Source: an uncultured Clostridium sp. (lineage in GTDB: Bacteria; Bacillota; Clostridia; TANB77; CAG-508). Taken from it: DNA of 64,000 nt. A model generated the notes under the pieces. The model was not told the origin of the DNA and ran no database searches. It saw only the letters and a program-made list of their open reading frames with translations. Location of the stretch: NCBI GenBank assembly GCA_948438085.1, contig CAOJKP010000001.1, positions 44,598 through 108,597 of the forward strand. Reading direction: 5' to 3'. The position numbers and the translations under genes were made by a program. This document shows, piece after piece, positions 21,457 through 29,930 of the stretch; the first letter of the stretch is position 1, and each line of letters begins with the position of its first letter.

Positions 21457-23170
21457 ATGGCAGGAAGAAAATCAAAATATTCTTCTAATGAAAATAATGC
21501 CATAAAGAAGAAAATATGGTCAGTTGCACTATATATAAGGCTTTCACAAGAAGATGAAGATAATCGGCAAAGATAAGCAAGAAAGTAATAGTGTAACAAG
21601 TCAGAAAACTTTACTAAACGAATTCATAGAAGAGCATGATGATTTGATAGTTTATGATACTTATATAGATGATGGATTTACAGGAACAGACTTTAATAGA
21701 CCTTCATTTCAAAGAATGCTAGAAGATATGAGAAATGGAAATATTAATTGTGTAATTGTAAAAGATTTATCAAGACTTGGAAGAAATTATATAGAAGTTG
21801 GAAACTATATAGAGCAAGTTTTTCCATTATTTAATATAAGATTTATTGCCATTAATGATTTTGTAGATAGTTTTAAAAACCCATCAAGTACAAATACAAT
21901 TCTGGTACCATTCAAGAACTTAATTAATGATGAATACTGTAGAGATACATCTATTAAAATAAGAACATCATTAAATGGAAAAAAGAAAAAAGGAGAATTT
22001 ATAGGGGCATTTCCAGCTTATGGCTATATCAAAAATCCAAAAGATAAGCATAAATTAATAATTGACGAAAGTGTTGCAAACATTATAAAAAATATATTTG
22101 ATTGGAATGTAAATGAAGGATTAGGAAAAATAGCAATATGCCATAGATTAAACGATTTAGGAATATTAAATCCTACAGGGCACAAAAAAATAGAATTAGG
22201 GCAAAATTATAACAACTACGGAATACAAGACAATACATATACATGGACACCTTCTACAGTACGAAATATTTTAAATAATGAAGTATATATAGGTAATACT
22301 GTTCAGGGAAAAAGAAGAACAAAAAGCTATAAAGTACATAAAGTAGAACAAGTGCCAGAGGAAGAATGGGTAAGGGTAGAAAACACTCATGAAGCTATTA
22401 TTGATAAAGAAATTTTTGAAAAAGCACAAGAGTTAAGCAAACGAGATACAAAGGTATCTCAAAAAACAAAAGAATTATCAATATGGGCAGGATTCTTGAG
22501 GTGTGAAGATTGCAAAAGAGCAATGAATAAGAAAAGTAGTACAAATAAAAGTGGAAGTAAGTATGAATATTATATTTGTAGTACATATAGGAAAAAATCA
22601 AACAACTTATGCACAAAGCATTCTATTAAAGTGGAAAACTTAGAAAAAGCAGTGTTAAAAGCAATTAACTTACATATTAATTTATTAATTGACACAGAAG
22701 AACTTGTAAAGCAAATCAATAAAAATACATATCAAAATACTAAAAATGAAAATGTCCAAAATATGATAATTACAAAACAAAATGAGATTTCCAAAATATC
22801 AAATTTTAAAAGAACATTATATGAAGATTGGAAGAATGAAGATATTACAAGAGAAGAATATTTAGAATATAAACAAAAGTATGAAAATGATATTGAAAGA
22901 TTAAAGCAAAGTATAGAAAGACTAGAAAATGAAAAGCAAAAGTATAAAAGCCAAAGCTTAAGTAGCAATGAATGGATAGAAAAATTTAGAAAGCAAAAAG
23001 GAATTACAGAGCTTTCGAGAGATATAATGATGGAACTAATAGATTATATATATGTAAAAGAAAATGGAGATATAAAAATAAGTTTTAAATTTGAAGATGA
23101 ATTTAAAAGATGCTTAGAGTATATAGAATGCAATAATAAAGCATTAAACATAGAAGTAAAAGTAATTTAA
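21457..23170 (+). CDS. Large serine recombinase C, interrupted by one in-frame CGG (+1 shift)
   Basis: The start is ATG 21457 behind GGGAGGT. The resolvase motif YIRLSQED places the expected nucleophile at Ser30. After residue 36 the zero frame hits CGG (21565-21567) and a stop two codons later. In the +1 frame, starting with the GGC glycine, the protein continues with SVTSQKTLL, the recombinase domain, zinc-ribbon cysteines (CEDCKRAM, YYICSTYR) and a coiled coil to 23170. The combined reading is about 570 residues, normal for the family. A catalytic N-terminus and an intact body separated by one base argue for recoding or a sequence error rather than an old pseudogene. Confidence 0.82.
21565..21567 (+). 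other. In-frame CGG at a +1 frame switch (recombinase C)
   Basis: GAT AAT CGG CAA AGA TAA in the zero frame; skipping the C gives Asp-Asn-Gly-Lys-Asp and the conserved frame. Confidence 0.85.
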
Positions 23171-23190
23171 TCTATATACTCTTAAATATA

Positions 23191-23649
23191 TTACTTTTCA
23201 ATTTTACCACAAGCAATTTTAGTTCCAGAATTTCCACTTGGTTGAGTAGTAAAATCATCAGGAGAATCATGAATTATAACAACTTTTCCTAAAATATCTT
23301 TTATTTTAAATTTGTTTATTAAAACACTCATATAGCTATATCCATTATTTTCAATTAATGGAGGTAAATCTCCAATATGAAAAGGATGAGGACAATTAGT
23401 AGGATTTAAATGTGATTTTGCATTTGCAAATTCATCATTTGAAGTTCCAGTACAACTAGTTCCTTCATGAATATGAAAACCAAAAAATCTTCCTTTACAA
23501 TGATTTTCAGATTGGGGTAGACCATTAATTTTAGCAGTAACTAAAACACCATTTTTAGTTTCCTTGAAAGTAACAATGCCATCAATTTTAGGATATTTAT
23601 TTCCACCTTTTATATGTGCTTTAGCATCATAGAATATATTAGTAAACAT
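23191..23649 (-). CDS. sodC: Copper/zinc-type superoxide dismutase family protein
   Basis: 152 residues read from ATG 23649, chosen over an upstream GTG because GAGGTG lies at the right distance. Metal-ligand motifs of the family are present: GFHIHEGTS, SHLNP, CPHPFHIGD and VIIHDSPDD, with the closing GNSGTKIACG and two cysteines for the usual disulfide. The family converts superoxide to oxygen and peroxide. No signal peptide is visible, so it is probably cytoplasmic, unlike many SodC proteins. It converges with recombinase C, with only 20 bases between them, and diverges from the penicillin-binding protein remnant. Confidence 0.85.
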   Translation of the reverse strand: MFTNIFYDAKAHIKGGNKYPKIDGIVTFKETKNGVLVTAKINGLPQSENHCKGRFFGFHIHEGTSCTGTSNDEFANAKSHLNPTNCPHPFHIGDLPPLIENNGYSYMSVLINKFKIKDILGKVVIIHDSPDDFTTQPSGNSGTKIACGKIEK

Positions 23650-23680
23650 ATTAAACACCTCATAATATTATATTAAATAA

Positions 23681-24016
23681 ATCAAGAAATGTTACAATTG
23701 TGTTGTTAAAATATACCAAGGAGGTGCTGTTGCAGCACCTGTTGGAGGAAAAGTTTTAAGTGAAGTTCTTCCATACTTAGAGCTTTCAAAGGATAATAAA
23801 GAAGAAATAGAAGAAACAATTGAAATCGAAGTACCAGAAATAAGAGAAACAAATTTAAAAGAAGCAAGAAAAATATTAAAAGAAGTGGGCTTAGAATTAC
23901 AATTAGATGTTGAATTATCAAAAGAGGCAAAAGAAGATGAAATATTAATAAAAGAACAAACTCCAAAACCAGGAATAAAAGTTAATAAGGGAAGTAAAAT
24001 TAATGCAGAAATATAA
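23681..24016 (+). pseudogene. 3' remnant of a PASTA-type penicillin-binding protein (SpoVD/PBP2-like)
   Basis: An open frame of 111 codons without a convincing start. It begins with the end of a transpeptidase domain (YQGGAVAAPVGG, then VLSEVLPYLEL) and continues into one PASTA domain (VPEIRETNLKEARKILKE ... EQTPKPGIKVNKGSKINAEI, given here as separate pieces). A complete gene would be roughly 600 codons longer at the 5' end, and the active-site serine part is absent from the window. In related bacteria this gene precedes murE; murE lies about 10 kb downstream here, so the remnant may mark a rearrangement of the division cluster. Confidence 0.75.
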
Positions 24017-24068
24017 ATTTATTAAATATTAAGAAAAATTTAATAAATATTAAAACAAAATTTGATAA

Positions 24069-24107
24069 AATAAGAATGCTTATATTTTTAATATAGGCAT
24101 TCTTATT
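24069..24107 (+). terminator. Hairpin terminator downstream of the PBP remnant
   Basis: AATAAGAATGC pairs with GCATTCTTATT around a 17-base A/T loop; no long T run follows. Confidence 0.5.
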
Positions 24108-24125
24108 GTTGTATATATGCTTATA

Positions 24126-24154
24126 TTGACGAAATATAAATAAAATAGTATAAT
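24126..24154 (+). promoter_or_regulatory. Promoter of the Stealth-GT2-phosphatase operon
   Basis: TTGACG, a 17-base spacer and TATAAT, placed 27 bases before the GTG start. Confidence 0.8.
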
Positions 24155-24180
24155 AGAAAAGAATGTAGGGAGATGTTTAT

Positions 24181-25182
24181 GTGGAAAATAATAAAATAGA
24201 TTTTGTACTATTATGGGTTGATGATAAAGATATAGAATGGCAAAAAACAAAAAGTGAATATTTATCAGAAGATGTGAACAAAATAACATCAAATAAGTAT
24301 AGAGATTGGGATAATTTGAAATACTGGTTTAGAGGCGTAGAAAAATTTGCGCCATGGGTAAATCAAATTTTTTTTGTAACTTGTAATCAAAAACCAGAAT
24401 GGTTAAACGAAAATCATCCAAAACTAAGATTAGTAAATCATAGCGATTTTATGGATAAGGAATGTTTACCAACATTTAATTCTAGTGCGATTGAAATTAA
24501 TTTAGGAAAAATAAAAGATTTGTCTGAGCAATTTGTATACTTTAATGATGATATGTTTTTACTAAGAAAAACAAAACCAACAGACTTTTTTGAAAAAGGA
24601 TTACCAAAGGATTGTTATTTTGAATATCCAGATATAACTCCATTTTATGAAGAACAATTTCAACATCTTTTATTAAATAATAAAGGAATTATTAATTCCC
24701 ATTTTTCAAAAGCTAAGCAATTAAAAAAGAATTTAGGAAAAAGATATAACATAAAATATGGAATAAAAATTAATTTAATTAATTTTATACTGTCAAAATG
24801 GCATGAGGGTTATATAGGTTTTTACAATCCGCATTTTTCTCAAGCACACTTAAAATCTACATTTGAAAGGTTGTATGAACTAGAAAAAGAAATATTTGAT
24901 AATACATCTAGACATAGATTTAGAAGTAGTGATGATATTACTCAATATTTAATGAGATATTGGAATTTAGTAGAAGGAAAGTTTATACCAGCTAAAGATA
25001 TTGGAAAAAAATATAATATTGGAGAACATATTGAACAAATAAAAAAAGTAATAGAAAATCAAAAATATAAAGTAGCATGTTTTAATGATAATGTTGAAAA
25101 TATAGATGTAGATTATTGTAAAAAGGCAGTAATTGATTCATTCGAAAAAATACTTCCTGAAAAATCTATGTTTGAAAAATAG
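24181..25182 (+). CDS. Stealth family sugar-phosphotransferase
   Basis: 333 residues. The start is GTG 24181 behind GGGAGA; the overlapping ATG at 24179 runs into a stop after six codons. Family blocks are clear: IDFVLLWVDD at the N-terminus, then RDWDNLKYWFRGVEKFAPWV, FVTCNQKPEWL and FVYFNDDMFLL. Stealth proteins transfer sugar-1-phosphate units to build phosphodiester-linked glycans in capsule or wall polymers. The acceptor here is unknown. The following GT2 and phosphatase genes suggest a small glycan-phosphate pathway. Confidence 0.88.
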   Translation: MENNKIDFVLLWVDDKDIEWQKTKSEYLSEDVNKITSNKYRDWDNLKYWFRGVEKFAPWVNQIFFVTCNQKPEWLNENHPKLRLVNHSDFMDKECLPTFNSSAIEINLGKIKDLSEQFVYFNDDMFLLRKTKPTDFFEKGLPKDCYFEYPDITPFYEEQFQHLLLNNKGIINSHFSKAKQLKKNLGKRYNIKYGIKINLINFILSKWHEGYIGFYNPHFSQAHLKSTFERLYELEKEIFDNTSRHRFRSSDDITQYLMRYWNLVEGKFIPAKDIGKKYNIGEHIEQIKKVIENQKYKVACFNDNVENIDVDYCKKAVIDSFEKILPEKSMFEK

Positions 25183-25226
25183 CTATATAAATACATATAT
25201 TTAATTAGCGTACAAGGAGGATTATA

Positions 25227-26111
25227 GTGGAAAGAAATGAAATAAAATTCAGTGTAATTATAGTTGCATATAATATAGAAAAATATATAGAAGAAGCAAT
25301 AAAAAGTGTATTAAATCAAAGTTATGATGATTATGAAATAATTATTATAGATGATTGCTCAGAAGATAACACACAAGAAGTAATAAATAAATATAGTTCT
25401 AATGAAAAAGTAAGAATATATAAAACAAAGAAAAATACAGGAACAGCAGGAGGTCCAAGAAATTTAGGAATCAAATATGCCCAAGGAGAATATATTTTAT
25501 TTTTAGATGGAGACGATAAGCTATATAATGAAAATGTTTTACTAAATATAAGTAATTTAATTGGAAATAATGAATATGATTTATTATATTTAAGTTATCA
25601 AGATTTAGGAAATAAAAATGAATTAAGGATCTCAAATGAACAAAATACAACAAAAGAAGCTAGGATTATATGTGATGTTAGTTTTTCTGTTTCTAGTAGG
25701 TGTTGGAATAAAAAATTCCTAATTGATAATGATATTAAATTTATAGAAGGAATGTACTATGAAGACGAAGTATTCTGTATGAAAGCGAATGTATTAGCTA
25801 AAGAAACAACATATGGAGAATTTCCTATTTTTAATTATAGAAGAAATAGAAAAGGAAGTGTAATGTCAACACCAACTATAAAAAAATGTTCAGATTGGTA
25901 TAGAATGCTTGGAGAATTGATAGATTTAATAAACATTACACCAAAACAATATAGAAATCAATTATTAAGCTTTATAAAAAATGAAAGTGATAGTTTACCA
26001 ATAAGAGTAAAATCCATTTTAACAGCATTAGAAAATGATAACGGTATTCCTGTATTTCCTAGAAGGAATTATAAATATATAGATTTTATGGGGGACAAGT
26101 TTGAAAACTAG
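25227..26111 (+). CDS. Family 2 glycosyltransferase
   Basis: 294 residues from GTG 25227, six bases after AAGGAGG. It has a GT-A nucleotide-binding start (FSVIIVAYN), acidic motifs DDCSEDNTQ and LDGDDKLY, and the EDEVFCMKA segment typical of GT2 enzymes. It would add a sugar to a surface glycan at the cytoplasmic face; donor and acceptor cannot be told. Its 3' end overlaps the next gene by 11 bases, which indicates translational coupling. Confidence 0.88.
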   Translation: MERNEIKFSVIIVAYNIEKYIEEAIKSVLNQSYDDYEIIIIDDCSEDNTQEVINKYSSNEKVRIYKTKKNTGTAGGPRNLGIKYAQGEYILFLDGDDKLYNENVLLNISNLIGNNEYDLLYLSYQDLGNKNELRISNEQNTTKEARIICDVSFSVSSRCWNKKFLIDNDIKFIEGMYYEDEVFCMKANVLAKETTYGEFPIFNYRRNRKGSVMSTPTIKKCSDWYRMLGELIDLINITPKQYRNQLLSFIKNESDSLPIRVKSILTALENDNGIPVFPRRNYKYIDFMGDKFEN

Positions 26112-26709
26112 AATTATAATTGTTAGACATGCAGAAACTATAGGAAATATAGAAAAAAGATTAACAGGTAGAAATGATTATGAATTAACTCCAAAAGGAG
26201 AAGATTCAACAAAGGCATTATTTGAAGAATTAAAAAATATAAAGTTTGATATTGCATATGCTAGTACAGAAGATAGAACTACAAAAACTATCATTAAAAT
26301 AGTAAAATATAACAAGATAGAGATTATTAAATTAAAAGAATTGTCAGAAATGTATTTTGGAATATATGATGGTTGGAAATGGGAAGATGTTAACAAAATA
26401 AATCCTAATATAAAAAAAACACAAGAGAAGATAAATTCTATAGAAGGAATACCAGAACAAGAATCAATGAAAGATGTTGCTAGAAGAATGTTGAAATGTA
26501 TAAAAAGAATTGTTGAAGAAAATGAAGGAAAAACAATTTTAATTGCATCACATGGAGTTGCTATTGAAGCATTAATAAGAGAAATTACTGATGTTCCATT
26601 TTCAGAAGAAAGAGAAAAATATTGTCAACACAACTGTGCAATAAATGAATTGATATTTGAAAATAGTAAATTTAATATAATAAGATTAGCAGATATAAGT
26701 TATTTATGA
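26101..26709 (+). CDS. Histidine phosphatase family protein
   Basis: 202 residues from TTG 26101. This start is the only one that gives the N-terminal strand and the catalytic motif VRHAET (His near residue 10), and it overlaps the GT2 gene. The second catalytic histidine is in ASHGVA; an arginine is supplied by STEDRT. The phosphoglycerate-mutase-like superfamily covers mutases and many phosphatases. In this operon it may remove a phosphate from a sugar-phosphate intermediate, but this is inference from position. Confidence 0.85.
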   Translation: MKTRIIIVRHAETIGNIEKRLTGRNDYELTPKGEDSTKALFEELKNIKFDIAYASTEDRTTKTIIKIVKYNKIEIIKLKELSEMYFGIYDGWKWEDVNKINPNIKKTQEKINSIEGIPEQESMKDVARRMLKCIKRIVEENEGKTILIASHGVAIEALIREITDVPFSEEREKYCQHNCAINELIFENSKFNIIRLADISYL

Positions 26710-26710
26710 A

Positions 26711-26764
26711 ATAAGAAGAAAAGAAATATATAAAAAAGTAAGTATATATTTCTTTTCTTCTTAT
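26711..26764. terminator. Perfect 22-bp stem hairpin after the Stealth operon
   Basis: ATAAGAAGAAAAGAAATATA and its exact complement flank a ten-base loop. The stem is A/T only with a T/C-rich 3' arm. Confidence 0.65.
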
Positions 26765-26820
26765 AATGATTAAAAAGGTTAGAACTATCTGTAAGAGCAT
26801 TTTTTAAGAGCATTTAACAA

Positions 26821-26860
26821 TGGGGCAGTCGCACGAAGTATGACTGGGAGTCCTTTTAAA
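26821..26860. repeat. Degenerate family 1 palindromic repeat
   Basis: GGGGCAGTC...GACTGGGAGTCC resembles the GGGGCTGCC/GGCAGTCC palindromes found between other genes of the window, but is more diverged. Confidence 0.4.
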
Positions 26861-26910
26861 AAATTATAATTTCAGTAGTAAAAATTAAATAAAAATTTTT
26901 AAAATTTAGA

Positions 26911-26939
26911 TTGAAAAAATATGAAAAATATGGTAAAAT
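26911..26939 (+). promoter_or_regulatory. Promoter of the cohesin-dockerin gene
   Basis: TTGAAA, a 17-base spacer and TAAAAT, 34 bases before the start codon. Confidence 0.65.
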
Positions 26940-26972
26940 TAAAAGGTAAAAAATTTTTTAGGAGGATTATTT

Positions 26973-27875
26973 ATGAAAAAAGTTCTAAAATTAACATCAA
27001 TTGTACTAATGATAATTATATTAACTGGTATAATAATAAGTACAAGTGCATATGCAGTTGAAGGATGCGATATTGAATTAAAGTCAACAAAAACACAAGT
27101 ACAAAAACAAGAAGAATTTACAGTAAATGTTAACATAGCAAATATCAATTCTGAAAGAGGAATTATTTCATTGTCTGGAGTAATAGAATATGATAAGACA
27201 AGCTTAACATTAATAAAAATGGAAGGTAAAAATGGATGGGAAAATCCAACAAAAGATGTATCATATAATGAAAGCAATGGAAAATTTGCAATTGTTAGAG
27301 AGGCTGTTAATAAAAACAATGAAACAGTTTTTTCAATGACATTTAAGGTAAACGAATCTGCTACAGAAAACATGAATATTAAAATAAATGATATTGGTGT
27401 AGCTGATGGTGACAAATTATTCAAAATTAGCAAAGCAGAAACTAATGTTACTTTAACACAAGAACAAACACCAGATGAAGAATATATTACATCTACTAAA
27501 TATGTTGTAGGAGATACAGATATATCAAAAGTTAATCCTAACACAAAATTTAGTGAATTTAAAAACAACATAGAAGCAAACTGCGATGTAGTTCTTACAG
27601 ATAAATCTGGAAATGTTCTAGGAGATAATACTATCGTTGCAACAGGAATGATAGTAAAAGGAGGAACAACTTTAGAATATACATTAATAGTTACTGGAGA
27701 TATCAATGAAAATGGAGAAGTTGATGCAACAGACCTTGGTAAAGCAAAATTACATGTTATTGAATATGAAAATTTAATAGGAATTTATCATAAGGCAGCA
27801 GATATGGACTTTAATAACAAAATTGATGTAAATGATGTTGCAAAAATTAAATTAGTATTAATTGGATTAGAATAA
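26973..27875 (+). CDS. Secreted cohesin-dockerin protein
   Basis: 300 residues behind AGGAGG. A signal peptide (about 1-29, ending AYA-V) is followed by a cohesin domain (about 31-165, strands such as EEFTVNVNIANI, GVIEYD and VFSMTFKV). A spacer domain leads into a type I dockerin (GDINENGEVDATDLGKAKL, then MDFNNKIDVNDVAKIKL) ending at residue 300. A protein with both halves can act as an adaptor, holding one dockerin partner while docking to another cohesin. It lacks a wall anchor, unlike the cohesin proteins at 28173 and 33230. The cohesin sequence is close to that at 33230. Confidence 0.86.
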   Translation: MKKVLKLTSIVLMIIILTGIIISTSAYAVEGCDIELKSTKTQVQKQEEFTVNVNIANINSERGIISLSGVIEYDKTSLTLIKMEGKNGWENPTKDVSYNESNGKFAIVREAVNKNNETVFSMTFKVNESATENMNIKINDIGVADGDKLFKISKAETNVTLTQEQTPDEEYITSTKYVVGDTDISKVNPNTKFSEFKNNIEANCDVVLTDKSGNVLGDNTIVATGMIVKGGTTLEYTLIVTGDINENGEVDATDLGKAKLHVIEYENLIGIYHKAADMDFNNKIDVNDVAKIKLVLIGLE

Positions 27876-27883
27876 TATATATT

Positions 27884-27922
27884 AAAAAAATGTTTATATT
27901 TTTATATAAACATTTTTTTTTT
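27884..27922 (+). terminator. Terminator after the cohesin-dockerin gene
   Basis: AAAAAAATGTTTATAT pairs with ATATAAACATTTTTTT and ends in a T run. Confidence 0.9.
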
Positions 27923-27956
27923 ACTGTTTTATTATTCGAAGAAGTAATACAACACA

Positions 27957-27988
27957 TGTAGGGACTGCCTTTGGCAGTCCGTTCTATA
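27957..27988. repeat. Family 1 intergenic palindromic repeat
   Basis: TGTAGGGACTGCC TTT GGCAGTCCGTTCTATA: GGACTGCC pairs with GGCAGTCC around a three-base loop. Related copies lie at 42957, 46177, 46227, 52675, 52735 and 57722, always between genes. Confidence 0.75.
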
Positions 27989-28172
27989 TAGGAATTTCCA
28001 AACAATATAACCATTAATTATATTTAAATAAAAAATCTATGAAATTTTTTGTTTGTGTAAAAAATATGTATATAAACATTTTTTAAATTTTAAAAATGGT
28101 AAAAAAATGCTACATAATTAAAATAAAAGATAACATAATAAAATTACAAACAAAAAAAGGAGGAAAAATTTT

Positions 28173-29219
28173 ATGAAAAAAATTATTAGTATTTTTACTA
28201 TTTTAACAATTATAGCAATTGCTATTTTTAGTACAAATGTATTTGCAGCAGCACTAGATACTATTGATGTAAAAGTTGATAAAACAACAGTTAGACCAGA
28301 AGAAGAAGTAAAATTAACAGTTGAATTCGGACAACCTTTAGGAGCATATACATTTGATATTTCTTATGATAATAAAATATTTGATTATGTAAGCGCAGAA
28401 GGTGGAACAGCAAATGATACTGGGGATAAAATAAAAGTAGTATATCATGATCAGGCAGGTGGAACAAACCCACGAAGCAATATGAGTGTAATATTTAAAG
28501 CAAAAGAAGGAATAACTACTTCAAATCCAACAGAACTTACAGTTACAGCAGAAGGCTTAGCAAATGCAGATGCATCTGTAACATATGATGATATTACAAC
28601 ACCTATTGTAAAAAATATAACAGTTGAGCCAGAATATGTAGATTATAAATTAAAATTAGATTATGAAGGAGAAATAGTAAAAGATGTTGAAAAAGCAATG
28701 ACTATTTCGTATTCTTCTAGCATGGGACGTTATTATGATCATGCAAGATTAATAGCAGAAGCAACTACACCTGAAGGTGGAACAGTAAAACTACTTGCTA
28801 CCGATAAAGCTAGATTAGAACATGATATTATACAAAGTGGATGGGGAGATGCCCAAGGTTATGCAATAGGAGGAAAAAATGTATCTCAAGTATTACAAAC
28901 AAAAGCAATGTTTAGTAAAGAAGGACAATATAATATAACTTTAAAGTTAATAGATAGAGATAATTCTGATAGTGTAATTGCAGAGCAATCATTCCAATTT
29001 GATGTTAAAGAAACAGCAACTCCAATAACACCAGAAACTCCAGAAGAAAAACCAGAAGAGAAGCCAGAAGAAAAACCAGAACAAACTCCATCTGAGGAAA
29101 CAGAAAAAGAAACACCAAAACAACTACCAAAAACAGGGAACAATATATATGTTCCAGTAGCAACATTAGCAGTTTTGTTAATTAGTATATATGCAGTTTT
29201 AAATAAGAAAAGAAAGTAA
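28173..29219 (+). CDS. Cell-wall-anchored cohesin-type protein with LPKTG signal
   Basis: 348 residues behind AAAGGAGG. The signal peptide (ending VFA-A) is followed by a cohesin-like beta domain (about 28-150; VKLTVEF, YTFDISYD, MSVIFKA) and a second beta domain (about 160-285). A Pro/Glu-rich wall-spanning stretch of repeated PEEK units leads to LPKTG, a hydrophobic helix and the RK-rich tail of sortase substrates. It would present a cohesin at the cell wall. The sortase gene follows directly. The cohesin call is weaker than for 26973 and 33230, since this domain is more diverged. Confidence 0.8.
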   Translation: MKKIISIFTILTIIAIAIFSTNVFAAALDTIDVKVDKTTVRPEEEVKLTVEFGQPLGAYTFDISYDNKIFDYVSAEGGTANDTGDKIKVVYHDQAGGTNPRSNMSVIFKAKEGITTSNPTELTVTAEGLANADASVTYDDITTPIVKNITVEPEYVDYKLKLDYEGEIVKDVEKAMTISYSSSMGRYYDHARLIAEATTPEGGTVKLLATDKARLEHDIIQSGWGDAQGYAIGGKNVSQVLQTKAMFSKEGQYNITLKLIDRDNSDSVIAEQSFQFDVKETATPITPETPEEKPEEKPEEKPEQTPSEETEKETPKQLPKTGNNIYVPVATLAVLLISIYAVLNKKRK

Positions 29220-29223
29220 TGGA

Positions 29224-29257
29224 TAATAAGATTGTTTTGTTAAAAACAATCTTATTA
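29224..29257 (+). terminator. Hairpin between the LPKTG cohesin gene and the sortase gene
   Basis: TAATAAGATTGTTTT pairs with AAAACAATCTTATTA. No T run follows, so it may process or attenuate the transcript rather than end it. Confidence 0.55.
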
Positions 29258-29274
29258 CATAAAAGGAGTTTTAT

Positions 29275-29901
29275 ATGAAAAACAAAATGAAAAGAATTTT
29301 CAATATAACTTTATTAGCTTTAATTTGGGTTATTATAATGTGGTTGGTTATGAAGCAGTTTAAAGAATCAACTATAGAAAATAGACAAACAGAATATGAA
29401 ACACAAAATCTTAGTAGCAATTATAATGAAGCAGTAATTGAAAATAACATAGAAAATCAAATTAATAAAGAATATGAAAAAGAAGAAGTAATAACAAAAT
29501 ATAAAGGGTATGATGTAATAGCCAAAATGGAAGTTCCAAAAATAAAACTTAAAACATATATACTAAAACAGTGTACTAATGAATCGCTTAATAAAGCAGT
29601 TGCAAAATTTTGGGGAGGAAATCCCAATGAAGTTGGAAATTTATGTGTAGCAGGACATAATGCACCAAGGAATTCTAATATGTTTTATAAATTGAAGCAA
29701 TTGAAAATAGGTGATGAATTTACAATTTCTGATAATACAGTCGGAAAAGTTGAATATGAAATATACGATATTTATACAGTATTGCCAAATGATGTAAGTT
29801 GCATATCCCAAAATACACAAGGGAAAAAAGAAGTAACATTAATTACCTGTACTAATAGCTCTACAAAAAGGTTTATTGTAAAAGCAATGGAGAAAATGTA
29901 A
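29275..29901 (+). CDS. Sortase
   Basis: 208 residues from ATG 29275 behind AAAAGGAG. An N-terminal membrane helix (about 8-25) is followed by a charged stalk and the sortase barrel. The catalytic set is complete: His128 (AGHN), Cys192 (LITCTN) and Arg199 (TKRF). Sortases cut wall-sorting signals and join the protein to peptidoglycan on the outer membrane face. The gene lies directly after an LPKTG protein and about 3.3 kb before an IPQTG protein, its likely substrates. It resembles class D/E-like sortases more than class A, but the class is not certain. Confidence 0.9.
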   Translation: MKNKMKRIFNITLLALIWVIIMWLVMKQFKESTIENRQTEYETQNLSSNYNEAVIENNIENQINKEYEKEEVITKYKGYDVIAKMEVPKIKLKTYILKQCTNESLNKAVAKFWGGNPNEVGNLCVAGHNAPRNSNMFYKLKQLKIGDEFTISDNTVGKVEYEIYDIYTVLPNDVSCISQNTQGKKEVTLITCTNSSTKRFIVKAMEKM

Positions 29902-29930
29902 AAATATTATAAAATCTAATGGAGATTTAT

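Noticed and set aside
26939..27706. Minus-strand ORF of 255 codons over the cohesin-dockerin gene
   Set aside because: The plus strand has signal peptide, cohesin, dockerin, promoter and RBS; the minus product has no recognisable features.
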